From assembly GCA_036500225.1 (NCBI GenBank), contig DASYCJ010000047.1:1-64000 (forward strand): a stretch of 64,000 bases of DNA. The letters run 5' to 3'. The notes under the pieces are model-generated. The model had not been told where the DNA came from. It saw only the letters and a program-made list of their open reading frames with translations, and searched no databases. Source of the DNA: DASUBN01 sp036500225. Lineage in GTDB: Bacteria > Pseudomonadota > Gammaproteobacteria > Natronospirales > REEB76. How positions within the stretch are numbered: position 1 is the stretch's first letter; the number at the start of each line of letters is the position of its first letter. Below are positions 8,449-16,562 of this stretch, one piece after another. A program made the position numbers and the translations under genes.

Positions 8449-9744
8449 ATGCCTCAGCGTCTCTGTTTCGCCTTCCTGGCTCTATATATAGGCGTCGCTG
8501 CTGCGGCTGCCTCGGCCCCATCTTCAGGCTACCTCCTGCGCCCCAACGCCGTGTTTACCGCCGACGACGCCAAGACCCATGCCGGATGGGTGGTGCTGGT
8601 GCAGGGAGAGCGCATCGCCGCCGTCGGACCGGCGGACAAGGTCACGGCACCGGCCGGAGTTGAGGTCGTCGACCTGACGGGCATGACTCTCTTGCCGGGA
8701 CTCATGGACATCCACTCACACCTCTTCTTGCATCCTTATAACGAGACCCTGTGGAACGACCAGGTGCTGAAGGAGCCGGAGGCCTATCGCACCATCGAGG
8801 CAGTGAAGCATGCGCAAGCCACGCTCATGGCGGGCTTCACCACGGAGCGGGATCTCGGTACCGAAGGTGCCGGCTATGCGGACCTCTCCCTTAAGCGAGC
8901 CATCAACGAGGGCATGATCCCGGGCCCGCGCCTGTGGGTTGTGACTCGTGCCATCGTCGCCAGCGGTTGCTACGGTCCCGGGCCGCGGGGCTTCCGCGAC
9001 GATCTGATCTTGCCCCAGGGTGGGCAGGCGGTGAGCGGTGTGCCGGAGATACTGGAAGCGGTGCGCGAGCAGGCAGGTCACGGCGCCGACTGGATCAAGG
9101 TATACGCGGATTACCGTTGCGGTCCCGATGGCAGCACCGTGCCCACCTTCACCCAGGAAGAATTGAACGCGCTGGTGGAAGCAGCCCACTCCTTAGGGAG
9201 ACCCGTGGCAGTCCACGCCACCACCGCGGAAGGCATGCGCCGCGCGGTGTTGGCGGGGGCGGATAGCATCGAGCACGGCTATGAGGGCACAGCTGAAGTG
9301 TTCAAGCTCATGGCTGAGCGACACGTGGCCTATCTACCAACGCTCACCGCTGAAGAGGCTTACTCGACTTATTTTCAGGGCTACGTCGCCGGCAAGACGC
9401 CGCCGAGCCAAGGCATGCAGGATGCACACCGCGCCCTGCAACTGGCGATGCAGGCGGGAGTCACGGTGGGTTGTGGCAGCGACGTGGGGGTCTATGCCCA
9501 CGGCACCAATTATCGGGAGATCGAGTGGTTGGTGAAGGACGGCATGACGCCAGTGCAGGCGCTGCTGGCGGCTACAGCCGTGGACGCGAAGATCCTGCGC
9601 CAAGATAAGGATCTGGGCCATGTGGCGGCGGGTTACTACGCCGATATCGTAGCGGTGCCGGGAGATCCGACCCAGGATGTCTCCAGCCTCGAGCACATGG
9701 CCTTCGTCATGAAGGACGGGGTCATCTACAAGCGGCCACAGTGA
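8449..9744 (+). CDS. Exported metal-dependent amidohydrolase (imidazolonepropionase/prolidase-like)
   Basis: 431 residues with an N-terminal signal peptide (cleavage near ASA, residue 21-23), so probably periplasmic. It has all metal ligands of the amidohydrolase TIM barrel: HSH at 89-91, Lys217 in DWIKVYAD (carboxylated bridge), His256 in AVHATT, His276 in SIEHGYE and Asp345 in GSDVGVYAHG. Exported members of this subgroup often hydrolyse Xaa-Pro or Xaa-Arg dipeptides or cyclic amides; the real substrate cannot be read from sequence. It is followed after 10 nt by an ion permease gene, probably in one operon, suggesting uptake linked to extracytoplasmic hydrolysis, though this is inference. 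Confidence 0.85.
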   Translation: MPQRLCFAFLALYIGVAAAAASAPSSGYLLRPNAVFTADDAKTHAGWVVLVQGERIAAVGPADKVTAPAGVEVVDLTGMTLLPGLMDIHSHLFLHPYNETLWNDQVLKEPEAYRTIEAVKHAQATLMAGFTTERDLGTEGAGYADLSLKRAINEGMIPGPRLWVVTRAIVASGCYGPGPRGFRDDLILPQGGQAVSGVPEILEAVREQAGHGADWIKVYADYRCGPDGSTVPTFTQEELNALVEAAHSLGRPVAVHATTAEGMRRAVLAGADSIEHGYEGTAEVFKLMAERHVAYLPTLTAEEAYSTYFQGYVAGKTPPSQGMQDAHRALQLAMQAGVTVGCGSDVGVYAHGTNYREIEWLVKDGMTPVQALLAATAVDAKILRQDKDLGHVAAGYYADIVAVPGDPTQDVSSLEHMAFVMKDGVIYKRPQ

Positions 9745-9754
9745 ACCGCAGCCC

Positions 9755-10870
9755 ATGAGCGCACCCGGCTATTCGCTGCGTAACGACTGGTTGCTGTGGA
9801 CCCTGGTGGGGATGCTGCTGGTGTTCACAGCCCTGCAGCCCACAGGCATCCGCGATTACCCGCAACTGGTGGATTGGCCCACTATCGAGACTCTGGCGGG
9901 CCTGCTCTTACTTACCACCGGCATCGAAGCCAGCGGTTTCCTGCATCGTCTCGCCGGGCGCATCGTGCAGCAGGTGCACGATGGACGCCACCTGGCGCTG
10001 TTCCTGGTGGGCGCCTCTGCCGCGCTCGCGGCGGTGCTCACCAACGACATCGCACTCTTCATCGTGGTGCCCCTCACCCTCACTCTGGCGAATTACGCAC
10101 ACCTGCCGGTCACGCGCCTCATCGCCTTCGAGGCCCTGGCGGTGAACACAGGGTCCATGCTCACTCCAATCGGCAATCCCCAGAACATCTTCCTCTGGCA
10201 GACCTCCGGCGTGCATTTCTTCGGTTTCATGTGGGCGATGGTGGCGCCGACCCTGATCGCTGCTGCCTGTCTGTTGGGTTTCACTTTGTTCGCTTTCAAA
10301 CCGCGCCCCCTCACCTTGACGGCGGGAAGTGCAGACCTAGCCGTGGATCGGCGCATGCTTCTCGTGTCGGCATTGTTGTTCGTGCCTTTCATCGTGGCGG
10401 CAGACCTGCGCTATGCGGGTTACGCCTTGGTCGCCGTTGCAGTGTTGTTCCTGGTCTTATTCCGACCGGTGTTGCGGCGCTTCGATTGGCCGTTGCTGCT
10501 GGTGTTCGTGCTGATGTTCGTGGACTTGCGCCTCTTCGCGAGTCTGCCTGCCGTGAGCCATCTATTGAATGGTGTCGACCTCAGCCGGCCGTCCAACGTC
10601 TATCTCGCTGGCGCCCTGGTGTCTCAATTCATCAGCAACGTGCCCACCACCATCCTGCTATCCAGTTATTCCAGCGACTGGCAGAGCCTCGCCTGGGGTG
10701 TGGACATGGGCGGCTTCGGTCTGGTGGTAGGGTCCTTGGCCAACCTCATCGCCTTGCGCCTGGCGGGTCCCCGCGCCAATCTCCTGGCTTTCCACGCCTG
10801 GGCCGCGCCTTTCCTGCTCCTGGCGGGTGGCCTTACCTATATATGGATGCGGGTCCACGGCGGCGGGTAA
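9755..10870 (+). CDS. Ion-transporter-superfamily permease (SLC13/ArsB/NhaD-like)
   Basis: 371 residues, about ten hydrophobic segments. Two matched re-entrant-loop signatures of the IT superfamily are visible: LTNDIALFIVVPL with NTGSMLTPIGNPQN in the first half, and SQFISNVPTTILLSS with GSLANLIAL in the second. These Asn/Thr/Gly-rich loops bind anions or Na+ in characterised relatives. The protein is shorter than dicarboxylate carriers and resembles the YbiR-like anion permease group. It lies 10 nt after the amidohydrolase, and its stop codon overlaps the -10-like box of metX. The substrate is unknown. Confidence 0.8.
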   Translation: MSAPGYSLRNDWLLWTLVGMLLVFTALQPTGIRDYPQLVDWPTIETLAGLLLLTTGIEASGFLHRLAGRIVQQVHDGRHLALFLVGASAALAAVLTNDIALFIVVPLTLTLANYAHLPVTRLIAFEALAVNTGSMLTPIGNPQNIFLWQTSGVHFFGFMWAMVAPTLIAAACLLGFTLFAFKPRPLTLTAGSADLAVDRRMLLVSALLFVPFIVAADLRYAGYALVAVAVLFLVLFRPVLRRFDWPLLLVFVLMFVDLRLFASLPAVSHLLNGVDLSRPSNVYLAGALVSQFISNVPTTILLSSYSSDWQSLAWGVDMGGFGLVVGSLANLIALRLAGPRANLLAFHAWAAPFLLLAGGLTYIWMRVHGGG

Positions 10871-10873
10871 AAT
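10868..10873 (+). promoter_or_regulatory. Candidate -10 box directly upstream of metX
   Basis: TAAAAT with GGCGGG before and AGCCCCC after. It ends 7 nt before the ATG, so transcription would begin at or next to the start codon; no ribosome-binding sequence lies between. No good -35 is seen, so the call is tentative. Confidence 0.4.
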
Positions 10874-10880
10874 AGCCCCC

Positions 10881-12017
10881 ATGAAACCTCACCTGACCCT
10901 GCACAGCCAGACTCCAGTCCCCACCACCGCCGGCGCACGCCGCGTGGTGACCTTACCGGGCCGCTTCGGCATGCGTCTGGGTGGGGAATTGCAGGATGTG
11001 CAGGTGGCCTACGAATCCTGGGGTGCGCTCAACGCCGCCAAGGACAATGTGCTCTTGCTCATGACCGGTCTCTCACCCTCGGCCCATGCGGCCTCGAGCG
11101 GAGCCGATCCTTCCACCGGCTGGTGGGAGGAGATGCTCGGTCCCGGCAAGGCCATCGATACCGACAAGTTCCATGTGATCTGCGTGAATTCGCTGGGTAG
11201 TTGTCACGGATCCACCGGCCCGGTTTCCACGGATCCGCGCACCGGCAAGACTTACGGTCCCGCCTTCCCCAAGCTCACCATCGAAGACGTAGCCGCTGCC
11301 GCTCATGCACTGCTGCTGAGCCTCGGTATCCCGCGGGTTAAAGTGGTAGTGGGCCCCTCTATGGGCGGCATGAGCGCGCTCGCCTTTACCCTGATGCATC
11401 CCAACGATGTGGATGCGCTGGTGAGCATCTCCTCGGCGACCCATTCGGAGCCTTTCTCCATCGCGGTGCGTGCCCTGCAACGCGAACTCATCCGCAGCGA
11501 CGGTGCCTGGGCCGGCGGCCATTACGCGCCGGGTGAAGGGCCCCGCGAAGGCATGCGTCTCGCCCGCAAGCTCGGCATGATCTCCTATCGCTCGGCCAAG
11601 GAGTGGAGCGAGCGCTTCGGCCGCGAACGTGCCAAGGATGCGGGTATCGATTCCTTCGGCATCGAGTTCGAGATCGAGTCCTATCTCGAATCTCGTGCCC
11701 AGTCCTTCGTCGGCGCCTTCGACCCCAACTCTTATCTCTATCTGTCCCGGGCCATGGATCTCTTCGACGTGGCAGAGCACGGAGGCAGCGACGACAAGGC
11801 CTTCAAACGCCTGCGCCTGAAGAAGGCCCTGGTGGTGGGTGTGGAGACCGACATACTCTTCCCGCTGCACCAGCAGAAGGCCCTGGCGGATGCCTTGAGC
11901 CACGCGGGAGTGGATACCCAGTTCGAAGCGCTTGCATCCAAGCAGGGACATGATTCCTTCCTAGTGGACATGGAGCGTTTCCGGCCGGCCGTCGGCGAAT
12001 TCCTGGCCACGCTATAA
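10881..12017 (+). CDS. metX: MetX-family acyltransferase (homoserine O-acetyltransferase or L-serine O-succinyltransferase)
   Basis: 378 residues, alpha/beta-hydrolase fold. Nucleophile Ser is in GPSMGGMSAL, the acid Asp in VGVETDILFP and the catalytic His in KQGHDSF. It transfers an acyl group from acyl-CoA to the hydroxyl of homoserine or serine. The oxyanion region GLSPSAHA (instead of AL-G-HHVAG), GWWEEMLGPGKAIDTD, VNSLGSCHGSTGP and EPFSIAVRALQREL resemble, from memory, the Xanthomonadales MetX branch shown to be an L-serine O-succinyltransferase for cysteine synthesis. The start at 10881 is chosen because the upstream extension overlaps the permease. A cysteine dioxygenase-like gene overlaps its stop, which would suit a cysteine link. 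Confidence 0.85.
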   Translation: MKPHLTLHSQTPVPTTAGARRVVTLPGRFGMRLGGELQDVQVAYESWGALNAAKDNVLLLMTGLSPSAHAASSGADPSTGWWEEMLGPGKAIDTDKFHVICVNSLGSCHGSTGPVSTDPRTGKTYGPAFPKLTIEDVAAAAHALLLSLGIPRVKVVVGPSMGGMSALAFTLMHPNDVDALVSISSATHSEPFSIAVRALQRELIRSDGAWAGGHYAPGEGPREGMRLARKLGMISYRSAKEWSERFGRERAKDAGIDSFGIEFEIESYLESRAQSFVGAFDPNSYLYLSRAMDLFDVAEHGGSDDKAFKRLRLKKALVVGVETDILFPLHQQKALADALSHAGVDTQFEALASKQGHDSFLVDMERFRPAVGEFLATL

Positions 12018-12018
12018 T
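12013..12018 (+). promoter_or_regulatory. Candidate -10 box at the metX/cupin junction
   Basis: TATAAT overlapping the metX stop and ending 7 nt before the second in-frame ATG (12026) of the downstream gene. GGCC lies on both sides. No clear -35 is seen; it may be fortuitous because the TAATG stop-start overlap could serve coupled translation instead. Confidence 0.35.
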
Positions 12019-12598
12019 GGCCTCCATGCCGAGCGTAGAGTTCCAAGGGTCTGACCGCCTCATCTCCCTGCTGGACGAAGCGGTGCGTCGCGCCGAACCG
12101 CGCGTCACCACTCATGCCATCAAGGATTTGTTGTGTGACATGTTCCGCAATCGCGGCATGGACCTGCCGGCCAGCGTGTGCCAGCCCAACGCCGTGAGCT
12201 ATGCACGCCGACTTCTGTATAAGAGCCCGGAGCTAGGCTACACCGTGGTGGCTATGACCTGGGGTCCGGGGCAGGGCACCGTGATCCACGATCACGCCGG
12301 CATGTGGTGTGTGGAAGGCGTGTGGCAGGGTCAGATCGAAGTGCAGCAGTTCGAGATGCGTGAGCGCCAGGGCGAGCGTTTCCGCTTCGAACACTGTGGC
12401 ACCGTGCAGGCGGGCACCGGTTCAGCCGGTTGCCTGATACCGCCCCACGAGTACCATCTCATCCGCAATCCGCTTCCCGATCAGAATGCCGTATCGCTGC
12501 ATATCTACGGCGGCGAGATGGAGAACTGCCACGTCTTCGAACCCGAGGATGGCGACTGGTATCAGCGGAAAACTAAGCCGCTCGCGTATAACGTCTAA
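12017..12598 (+). CDS. Cysteine dioxygenase-like cupin (thiol dioxygenase)
   Basis: 193 residues. The cupin iron ligands are visible: His-x-His in VIHDHAGMWC and the third His in AVSLHIYGGEM. Conserved ARRLLY and a GCLIPPHEYHLIRNP block place it in the type I cysteine dioxygenase/3-mercaptopropionate dioxygenase family, which adds O2 to a thiol to form a sulfinate. Which thiol is used (cysteine, 3-mercaptopropionate, mercaptosuccinate) is not decided here. Its ATG overlaps the metX stop (TAATG); an ATG at 12026 is also possible. Pairing with a MetX/SST-like gene suggests control of the cysteine pool. It converges on the M23 peptidase gene with a gap of only 12 nt and no terminator. Confidence 0.82.
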   Translation: MASMPSVEFQGSDRLISLLDEAVRRAEPRVTTHAIKDLLCDMFRNRGMDLPASVCQPNAVSYARRLLYKSPELGYTVVAMTWGPGQGTVIHDHAGMWCVEGVWQGQIEVQQFEMRERQGERFRFEHCGTVQAGTGSAGCLIPPHEYHLIRNPLPDQNAVSLHIYGGEMENCHVFEPEDGDWYQRKTKPLAYNV

Positions 12599-12610
12599 AT
12601 CTTTCCTGAT

Positions 12611-13570
12611 CTAGTGATGCGTCGTCGCTGCGGGTGCTGCTGTGCTCGCGGGCTTAGGTGCGACTTGTGTTAGGGCTGCCGGTGATACTGCTGTCGCTGC
12701 AGCCGGCACTGTGGCAGATGCCGGTGGAGTGGTAGGTCGGGGTGTCGGCGCGTTGTAGCCCAGGAACACGTGTGGATCCACCGGAACTTCGTTGAGACGC
12801 ACCGTCCAATGCAGGTTCGGGCCGCTGGCGCGCCCGGTGGCGCCGATGCGTCCGACCCGCTGTCCACGCTTCAGCCATTGCCCGCGATGCACCGTGATCT
12901 CACTCAGATGGCAGTACACGCTGAATAATCCTTGGCCGAGATCGATGGTGAGGGTCTTGCCGCAGAAATAATAATTGCCCACATCCGCCACCCAACCCGC
13001 CGCCGGCGCTTTCACCGGGGTGCCCGTGGGCGCGGCGATGTCGATGCCGCTATGGGGACTGCGCGGCTCGCCGTTGAAGATGCGGTGATAACCGAAAGGG
13101 CTGCTCTCAGGACCCGGCGCCGGCCACAGGAAAGAGAGGTGCGGGGTCGCCGTGTCGTGGAACTTGGCCATGACCTTGGTGAGATGTTCCTGTTCCCGGT
13201 CGATGCGCTTCATCTGTTCCGGAGTCGGGTCCACCATCTGCGGGTCCGCGATGGTCACGGACTGGGACGGGTAATCTTTTGGCATCACCGTGAAACCCAC
13301 ATGGATGTCGGTGGGTCCGGGCACGTTCACATCCAGCATCTTATTGCCCGGCACCGTGTCCAAGCTCAAACCCACCAGGGCGTACCAGTGACCCGCTTGC
13401 TTCACCACCATGACCCGCTGACCCGAGAACTCCACGTGGGGCGTCTTGGTGGCAGCCGGCAGGGCTACCACTGCCACCCCGCCGGGGACTGCGTCGTCCA
13501 GGGGGAAGCCGGTGGTCGCAGCCCAGCTTAAGGCGGGCAGGCACAACAAGAGGGCGGTGATCTGTCTCAT
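12611..13570 (-). CDS. Periplasmic M23 (LytM) metallopeptidase
   Basis: 319 residues with a cleavable signal peptide (about 1-18). An N-terminal beta domain is followed by a short helical stretch (about 117-137). The LytM domain has zinc ligands His173 and Asp177 in PHSGID, His221 in VYCHLS and His254 in PNLHWTV, so all catalytic positions are present, unlike EnvC/NlpD-type activators. It probably cuts peptidoglycan cross-link peptides. The C-terminal 50 residues are Ala/Pro/Thr-rich low complexity. ATG overlaps the xseA stop by 4 nt, so it is co-expressed with exonuclease VII large subunit. Confidence 0.88.
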   Translation of the reverse strand: MRQITALLLCLPALSWAATTGFPLDDAVPGGVAVVALPAATKTPHVEFSGQRVMVVKQAGHWYALVGLSLDTVPGNKMLDVNVPGPTDIHVGFTVMPKDYPSQSVTIADPQMVDPTPEQMKRIDREQEHLTKVMAKFHDTATPHLSFLWPAPGPESSPFGYHRIFNGEPRSPHSGIDIAAPTGTPVKAPAAGWVADVGNYYFCGKTLTIDLGQGLFSVYCHLSEITVHRGQWLKRGQRVGRIGATGRASGPNLHWTVRLNEVPVDPHVFLGYNAPTPRPTTPPASATVPAAATAVSPAALTQVAPKPASTAAPAATTHH

Positions 13571-14946
13571 TTCTCTGCTCCAGGATGCACGGTCTTCACT
13601 TCCGCTGTGAATACGCCATCGGTGAGGCGTGTGCTGACGATCCGGCCCGGCTGCACCGAGCTCACGTGGCTCAAGGTCGTGCCGCTCGCCGCATCGCTGA
13701 CGATGGCATAACCACGGTTCAAGGTGGCGAGAGGGCTCACTGCATCCAACGCGCGCATGGAAAGGGCGACGCGATTGCTTTGTTGCGTGACCATGGCATG
13801 GGCGGCACCTTGCAGCCGCACGTCCAAAGCAGTGAGCCGGTCCGAAGTGCGGCGCAGGCGCTGCAGGGGGCTATGGCCCCTGAGTGCCGCCTGCAACTCT
13901 GCCAAGCGCCCGCGCTCGTGGCGCAGTTGTTGGCGCGAAGTGCGTAGGAGACGCAGCTGCAGCTCGTCCAGTCGCTGGCTGCGGTCCCGCAGCATGCGCA
14001 TGGGGTGCAACTGCTGCAGACGCTCGCCGCACCAATCCAGGCGTCGGCGTAGCGTCTCCAGGATGCGTAACTTGGCGTGATACAGCCGTTCTGTTCGTTG
14101 TATCAACAGCCGCCGCCAATCGCTCAAGTCAGGTGTCACCAGTTCCGCGGCGCCGGTGGGCGTGGGAGCACGCAGGTCTGCGGCTAGGTCGGCGATGGTG
14201 AAATCGATCTCATGGCCGACACCGCTGACCACCGGGATGCGTGAACCGCGGATGGCGCGGGCCACCGGCTCTTCGTTGAAGGCCCATAGGTCTTCGAGAG
14301 AACCGCCACCCCGGGCCAGGATCAACACGTCGCATTCGGCCCGGGTCGATGCGGTGCCGATCATGCTGGCGATCTTCAGGGCCGCGCCTTCACCCTGGAC
14401 CGGCGTCGGATAGAGGATCACTCGCGCGATAGGGTAGCGGCGGCGGATCACCGTGAGGATATCGTGCAAAGCGGCGCCGGAAGGGGAGGTGATGACGCCG
14501 ATGCTGCGCGGCGCTTCCGGCAGGGCGCGCTTCAGGGCGGGGTCGAACAAGCCTTCTTTCGCCAGGCGTGCCTTCAGTTCCTCGAAAGCACGCTGCAGGG
14601 CGCCATGGCCCGCTTCCTCCAGGTGTTCGGCGATGAACTGGTAGTCACCACGGGGTTCGTAGAGGCTGACCCGGCCCCGCACCAGCACCTTCATGCCGTC
14701 CGCAGGCTTGAAGCGCAGCAACTGGCTGCGGTTACGGAACAGGGCGCAGCGCACCTGGGCCTGGGCATCCTTCAGGGAGAAATACAGATGGCCCGAGGCA
14801 GGTCGCGCCAAGTTGGAAATCTCGCCCTCGACCCAGAGCAGGGGGAATCCGCCTTCCAGGAGGCCGCGGGCGGCGCGATTCAAGTCCGAGACGCTGAGGA
14901 TTCGGCGCTCCGGGACGAGTCCCTCGGCGGCGGTTTGGCTGACCAT
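13567..14946 (-). CDS. xseA: Exonuclease VII large subunit
   Basis: 459 residues from ATG 14946; the open frame reaches a TTG at 14961. It has an N-terminal OB fold (LSVSDLNRAARGLLEGGFP, VEGEISNLARPASGHLYFSLKD) followed by the catalytic region with ARGGGSLEDLWAFNEE and SGVGHEIDFTIADLAADLRA-type motifs, then a long Arg-rich coiled coil. With XseB (at 62672-62947) it forms the nuclease that degrades single-stranded DNA to oligonucleotides in repair. It is translationally coupled to the downstream M23 peptidase and divergent from guaB, sharing a 97-bp promoter region. Confidence 0.95.
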   Translation of the reverse strand: MVSQTAAEGLVPERRILSVSDLNRAARGLLEGGFPLLWVEGEISNLARPASGHLYFSLKDAQAQVRCALFRNRSQLLRFKPADGMKVLVRGRVSLYEPRGDYQFIAEHLEEAGHGALQRAFEELKARLAKEGLFDPALKRALPEAPRSIGVITSPSGAALHDILTVIRRRYPIARVILYPTPVQGEGAALKIASMIGTASTRAECDVLILARGGGSLEDLWAFNEEPVARAIRGSRIPVVSGVGHEIDFTIADLAADLRAPTPTGAAELVTPDLSDWRRLLIQRTERLYHAKLRILETLRRRLDWCGERLQQLHPMRMLRDRSQRLDELQLRLLRTSRQQLRHERGRLAELQAALRGHSPLQRLRRTSDRLTALDVRLQGAAHAMVTQQSNRVALSMRALDAVSPLATLNRGYAIVSDAASGTTLSHVSSVQPGRIVSTRLTDGVFTAEVKTVHPGAEK

Positions 14947-14978
14947 GACCCATGATAGCAAGGCGGGGCACGGCGGAT

Positions 14979-15008
14979 TTTACCCGGACCACCGGAAAAG
15001 CTTATAAT
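14979..15008 (+). promoter_or_regulatory. guaB promoter
   Basis: Perfect -10 TATAAT (15003-15008) with a weak -35 TTTACC (14979-14984) at 18 nt. The ATG is 35 nt downstream. The same region must also hold the xseA promoter on the other strand, which I cannot pinpoint. Confidence 0.6.
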
Positions 15009-15043
15009 CCCGCGATTTACCGCACCGCAGCCCCGGAGCCCGC

Positions 15044-16510
15044 ATGCGCATCGTCCAGGAAGCCCTTACTTTCGACGACGTCCTCCTCGTTCCCGCCTAC
15101 TCGGACGTGCTTCCCCGCGATGTAGACCTCGCCACGCGCCTCACGCGCCAGATCACGCTCAACATCCCGCTCCTGTCCGCCGCCATGGACACGGTGACCG
15201 AGGCCCGCCTCGCCATCAGCCTGGCCCAGGAAGGCGGCATGGGCATCATCCATAAGAACATGACCGCCGAAGAGCAGGCGCGTCAGGTGCGCATGGTCAA
15301 GAAGTTCGAGAGCGGCGTCATCAAGGACCCGTTCACGGTGACCCCCGGCACCACTATCGGCGAAGTGATGAAGCTTACACGCGCCCATGACATCTCCGGC
15401 GTGCCGGTGGTGGACGGCCAACAGCTGGTGGGCATCGTCACCAGCCGCGACCTGCGTTTCGAGACCCGCCTCGGCGAACCGGTCTCCAAGATCATGACCG
15501 GCAAGGACCGCTTGGTGACGGTGCTGGAAGGCGCCGACAAAGAAGAGGTACTGGCCAAGCTGCATAAGCACCGCATCGAGAAGGTGCTGGTGGTGGATGG
15601 CAAGTTCCAGCTGCGTGGCATGATCACCGTCAAGGACATCCAGAAAGCCAAGGACTATCCCCACGCCTGCAAAGACGAGCACGGCCGCTTGCGGGTCGGT
15701 GCCGCCGTAGGCACGGGCCCTGAGACCGAGGATCGGGTTGCGGCCTTGGTCGAAGCCGGTGTGGACGTGATCGTGGTGGACACTTCTCACGGCCATAGTA
15801 AGGGCGTGTTGGACCGGGTGCGTCTCACCAAGAAGAAGCATCCAGACCTGCAGGTCATCGGCGGCAACATCGTCACTGCCGCTGCCGCTCTGGCGCTGGT
15901 AGAGGCGGGCGCCGACGGCGTGAAGGTCGGAATCGGTCCCGGCTCCATCTGCACCACCCGCATCGTGGCGGGTGTAGGCGTGCCGCAGATCTCTGCCGTC
16001 TCCAACGTGGCCGACGCTCTCGCCAAGAGCGGCGTGCCGCTCATCGCCGATGGTGGCATCCGTTATTCCGGCGACGTGGCCAAGGCCATCGTGGCCGGCG
16101 CCTACTCGGTGATGATCGGCGGCATGTTCGCCGGCACCGAAGAGGCTCCCGGCGAAGTGGAGCTGTATCAGGGCCGTTCCTACAAGTCGTATCGCGGCAT
16201 GGGCTCCTTGGGCGCCATGGCCCAGAAGCAGGGCTCAGCTGACCGCTACTTCCAGGACCCGACGGAAGAAGTGGAGAAGCTGGTGCCGGAAGGCATCGAA
16301 GGCCGCGTGCCCTACAAGGGCTCGTTGGTGGCCATCGTGCATCAGCTCATGGGCGGCCTGCGCTCCAGCATGGGCTATACCGGTTCCAAGGACATCCCCA
16401 CCATGCGCACCCGACCGGAGTTCGTGCGCATCACCGGCGCTGGTATGCGTGAGAGCCACGTCCACGACGTGACTATCACCAAGGAAGCGCCCAACTACCG
16501 CAGCGAATGA
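15044..16510 (+). CDS. guaB: IMP dehydrogenase
   Basis: 488 residues, the E. coli length. It oxidises IMP to XMP with NAD+, the committed step to GMP. N-terminal EALTFDDVLLVPAYSDVLP and the SAAMDTVTE motif begin the barrel. Two CBS domains interrupt it (about 95-205). The active-site loop GPGSICTTRIVAGVGVPQ has the catalytic Cys near 305, and MGSLGAM plus the flap region VPYKGS are intact. It is followed by guaA in the usual guaBA order, with a hairpin in the 52-nt gap. Confidence 0.97.
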   Translation: MRIVQEALTFDDVLLVPAYSDVLPRDVDLATRLTRQITLNIPLLSAAMDTVTEARLAISLAQEGGMGIIHKNMTAEEQARQVRMVKKFESGVIKDPFTVTPGTTIGEVMKLTRAHDISGVPVVDGQQLVGIVTSRDLRFETRLGEPVSKIMTGKDRLVTVLEGADKEEVLAKLHKHRIEKVLVVDGKFQLRGMITVKDIQKAKDYPHACKDEHGRLRVGAAVGTGPETEDRVAALVEAGVDVIVVDTSHGHSKGVLDRVRLTKKKHPDLQVIGGNIVTAAAALALVEAGADGVKVGIGPGSICTTRIVAGVGVPQISAVSNVADALAKSGVPLIADGGIRYSGDVAKAIVAGAYSVMIGGMFAGTEEAPGEVELYQGRSYKSYRGMGSLGAMAQKQGSADRYFQDPTEEVEKLVPEGIEGRVPYKGSLVAIVHQLMGGLRSSMGYTGSKDIPTMRTRPEFVRITGAGMRESHVHDVTITKEAPNYRSE

Positions 16511-16517
16511 CGACTAA

Positions 16518-16540
16518 GGAAGGCCGCCCAGCGGCCTTCC
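16518..16540 (+). repeat. Hairpin in the guaB-guaA gap
   Basis: Perfect 10-bp stem (16518-16527 with 16531-16540) around CCA, no T-run after it. It ends about 22 nt before the guaA start and may stabilise or attenuate the guaBA message. Confidence 0.55.
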
Positions 16541-16562
16541 GGCTATTAGGGAGACAGGAAAT

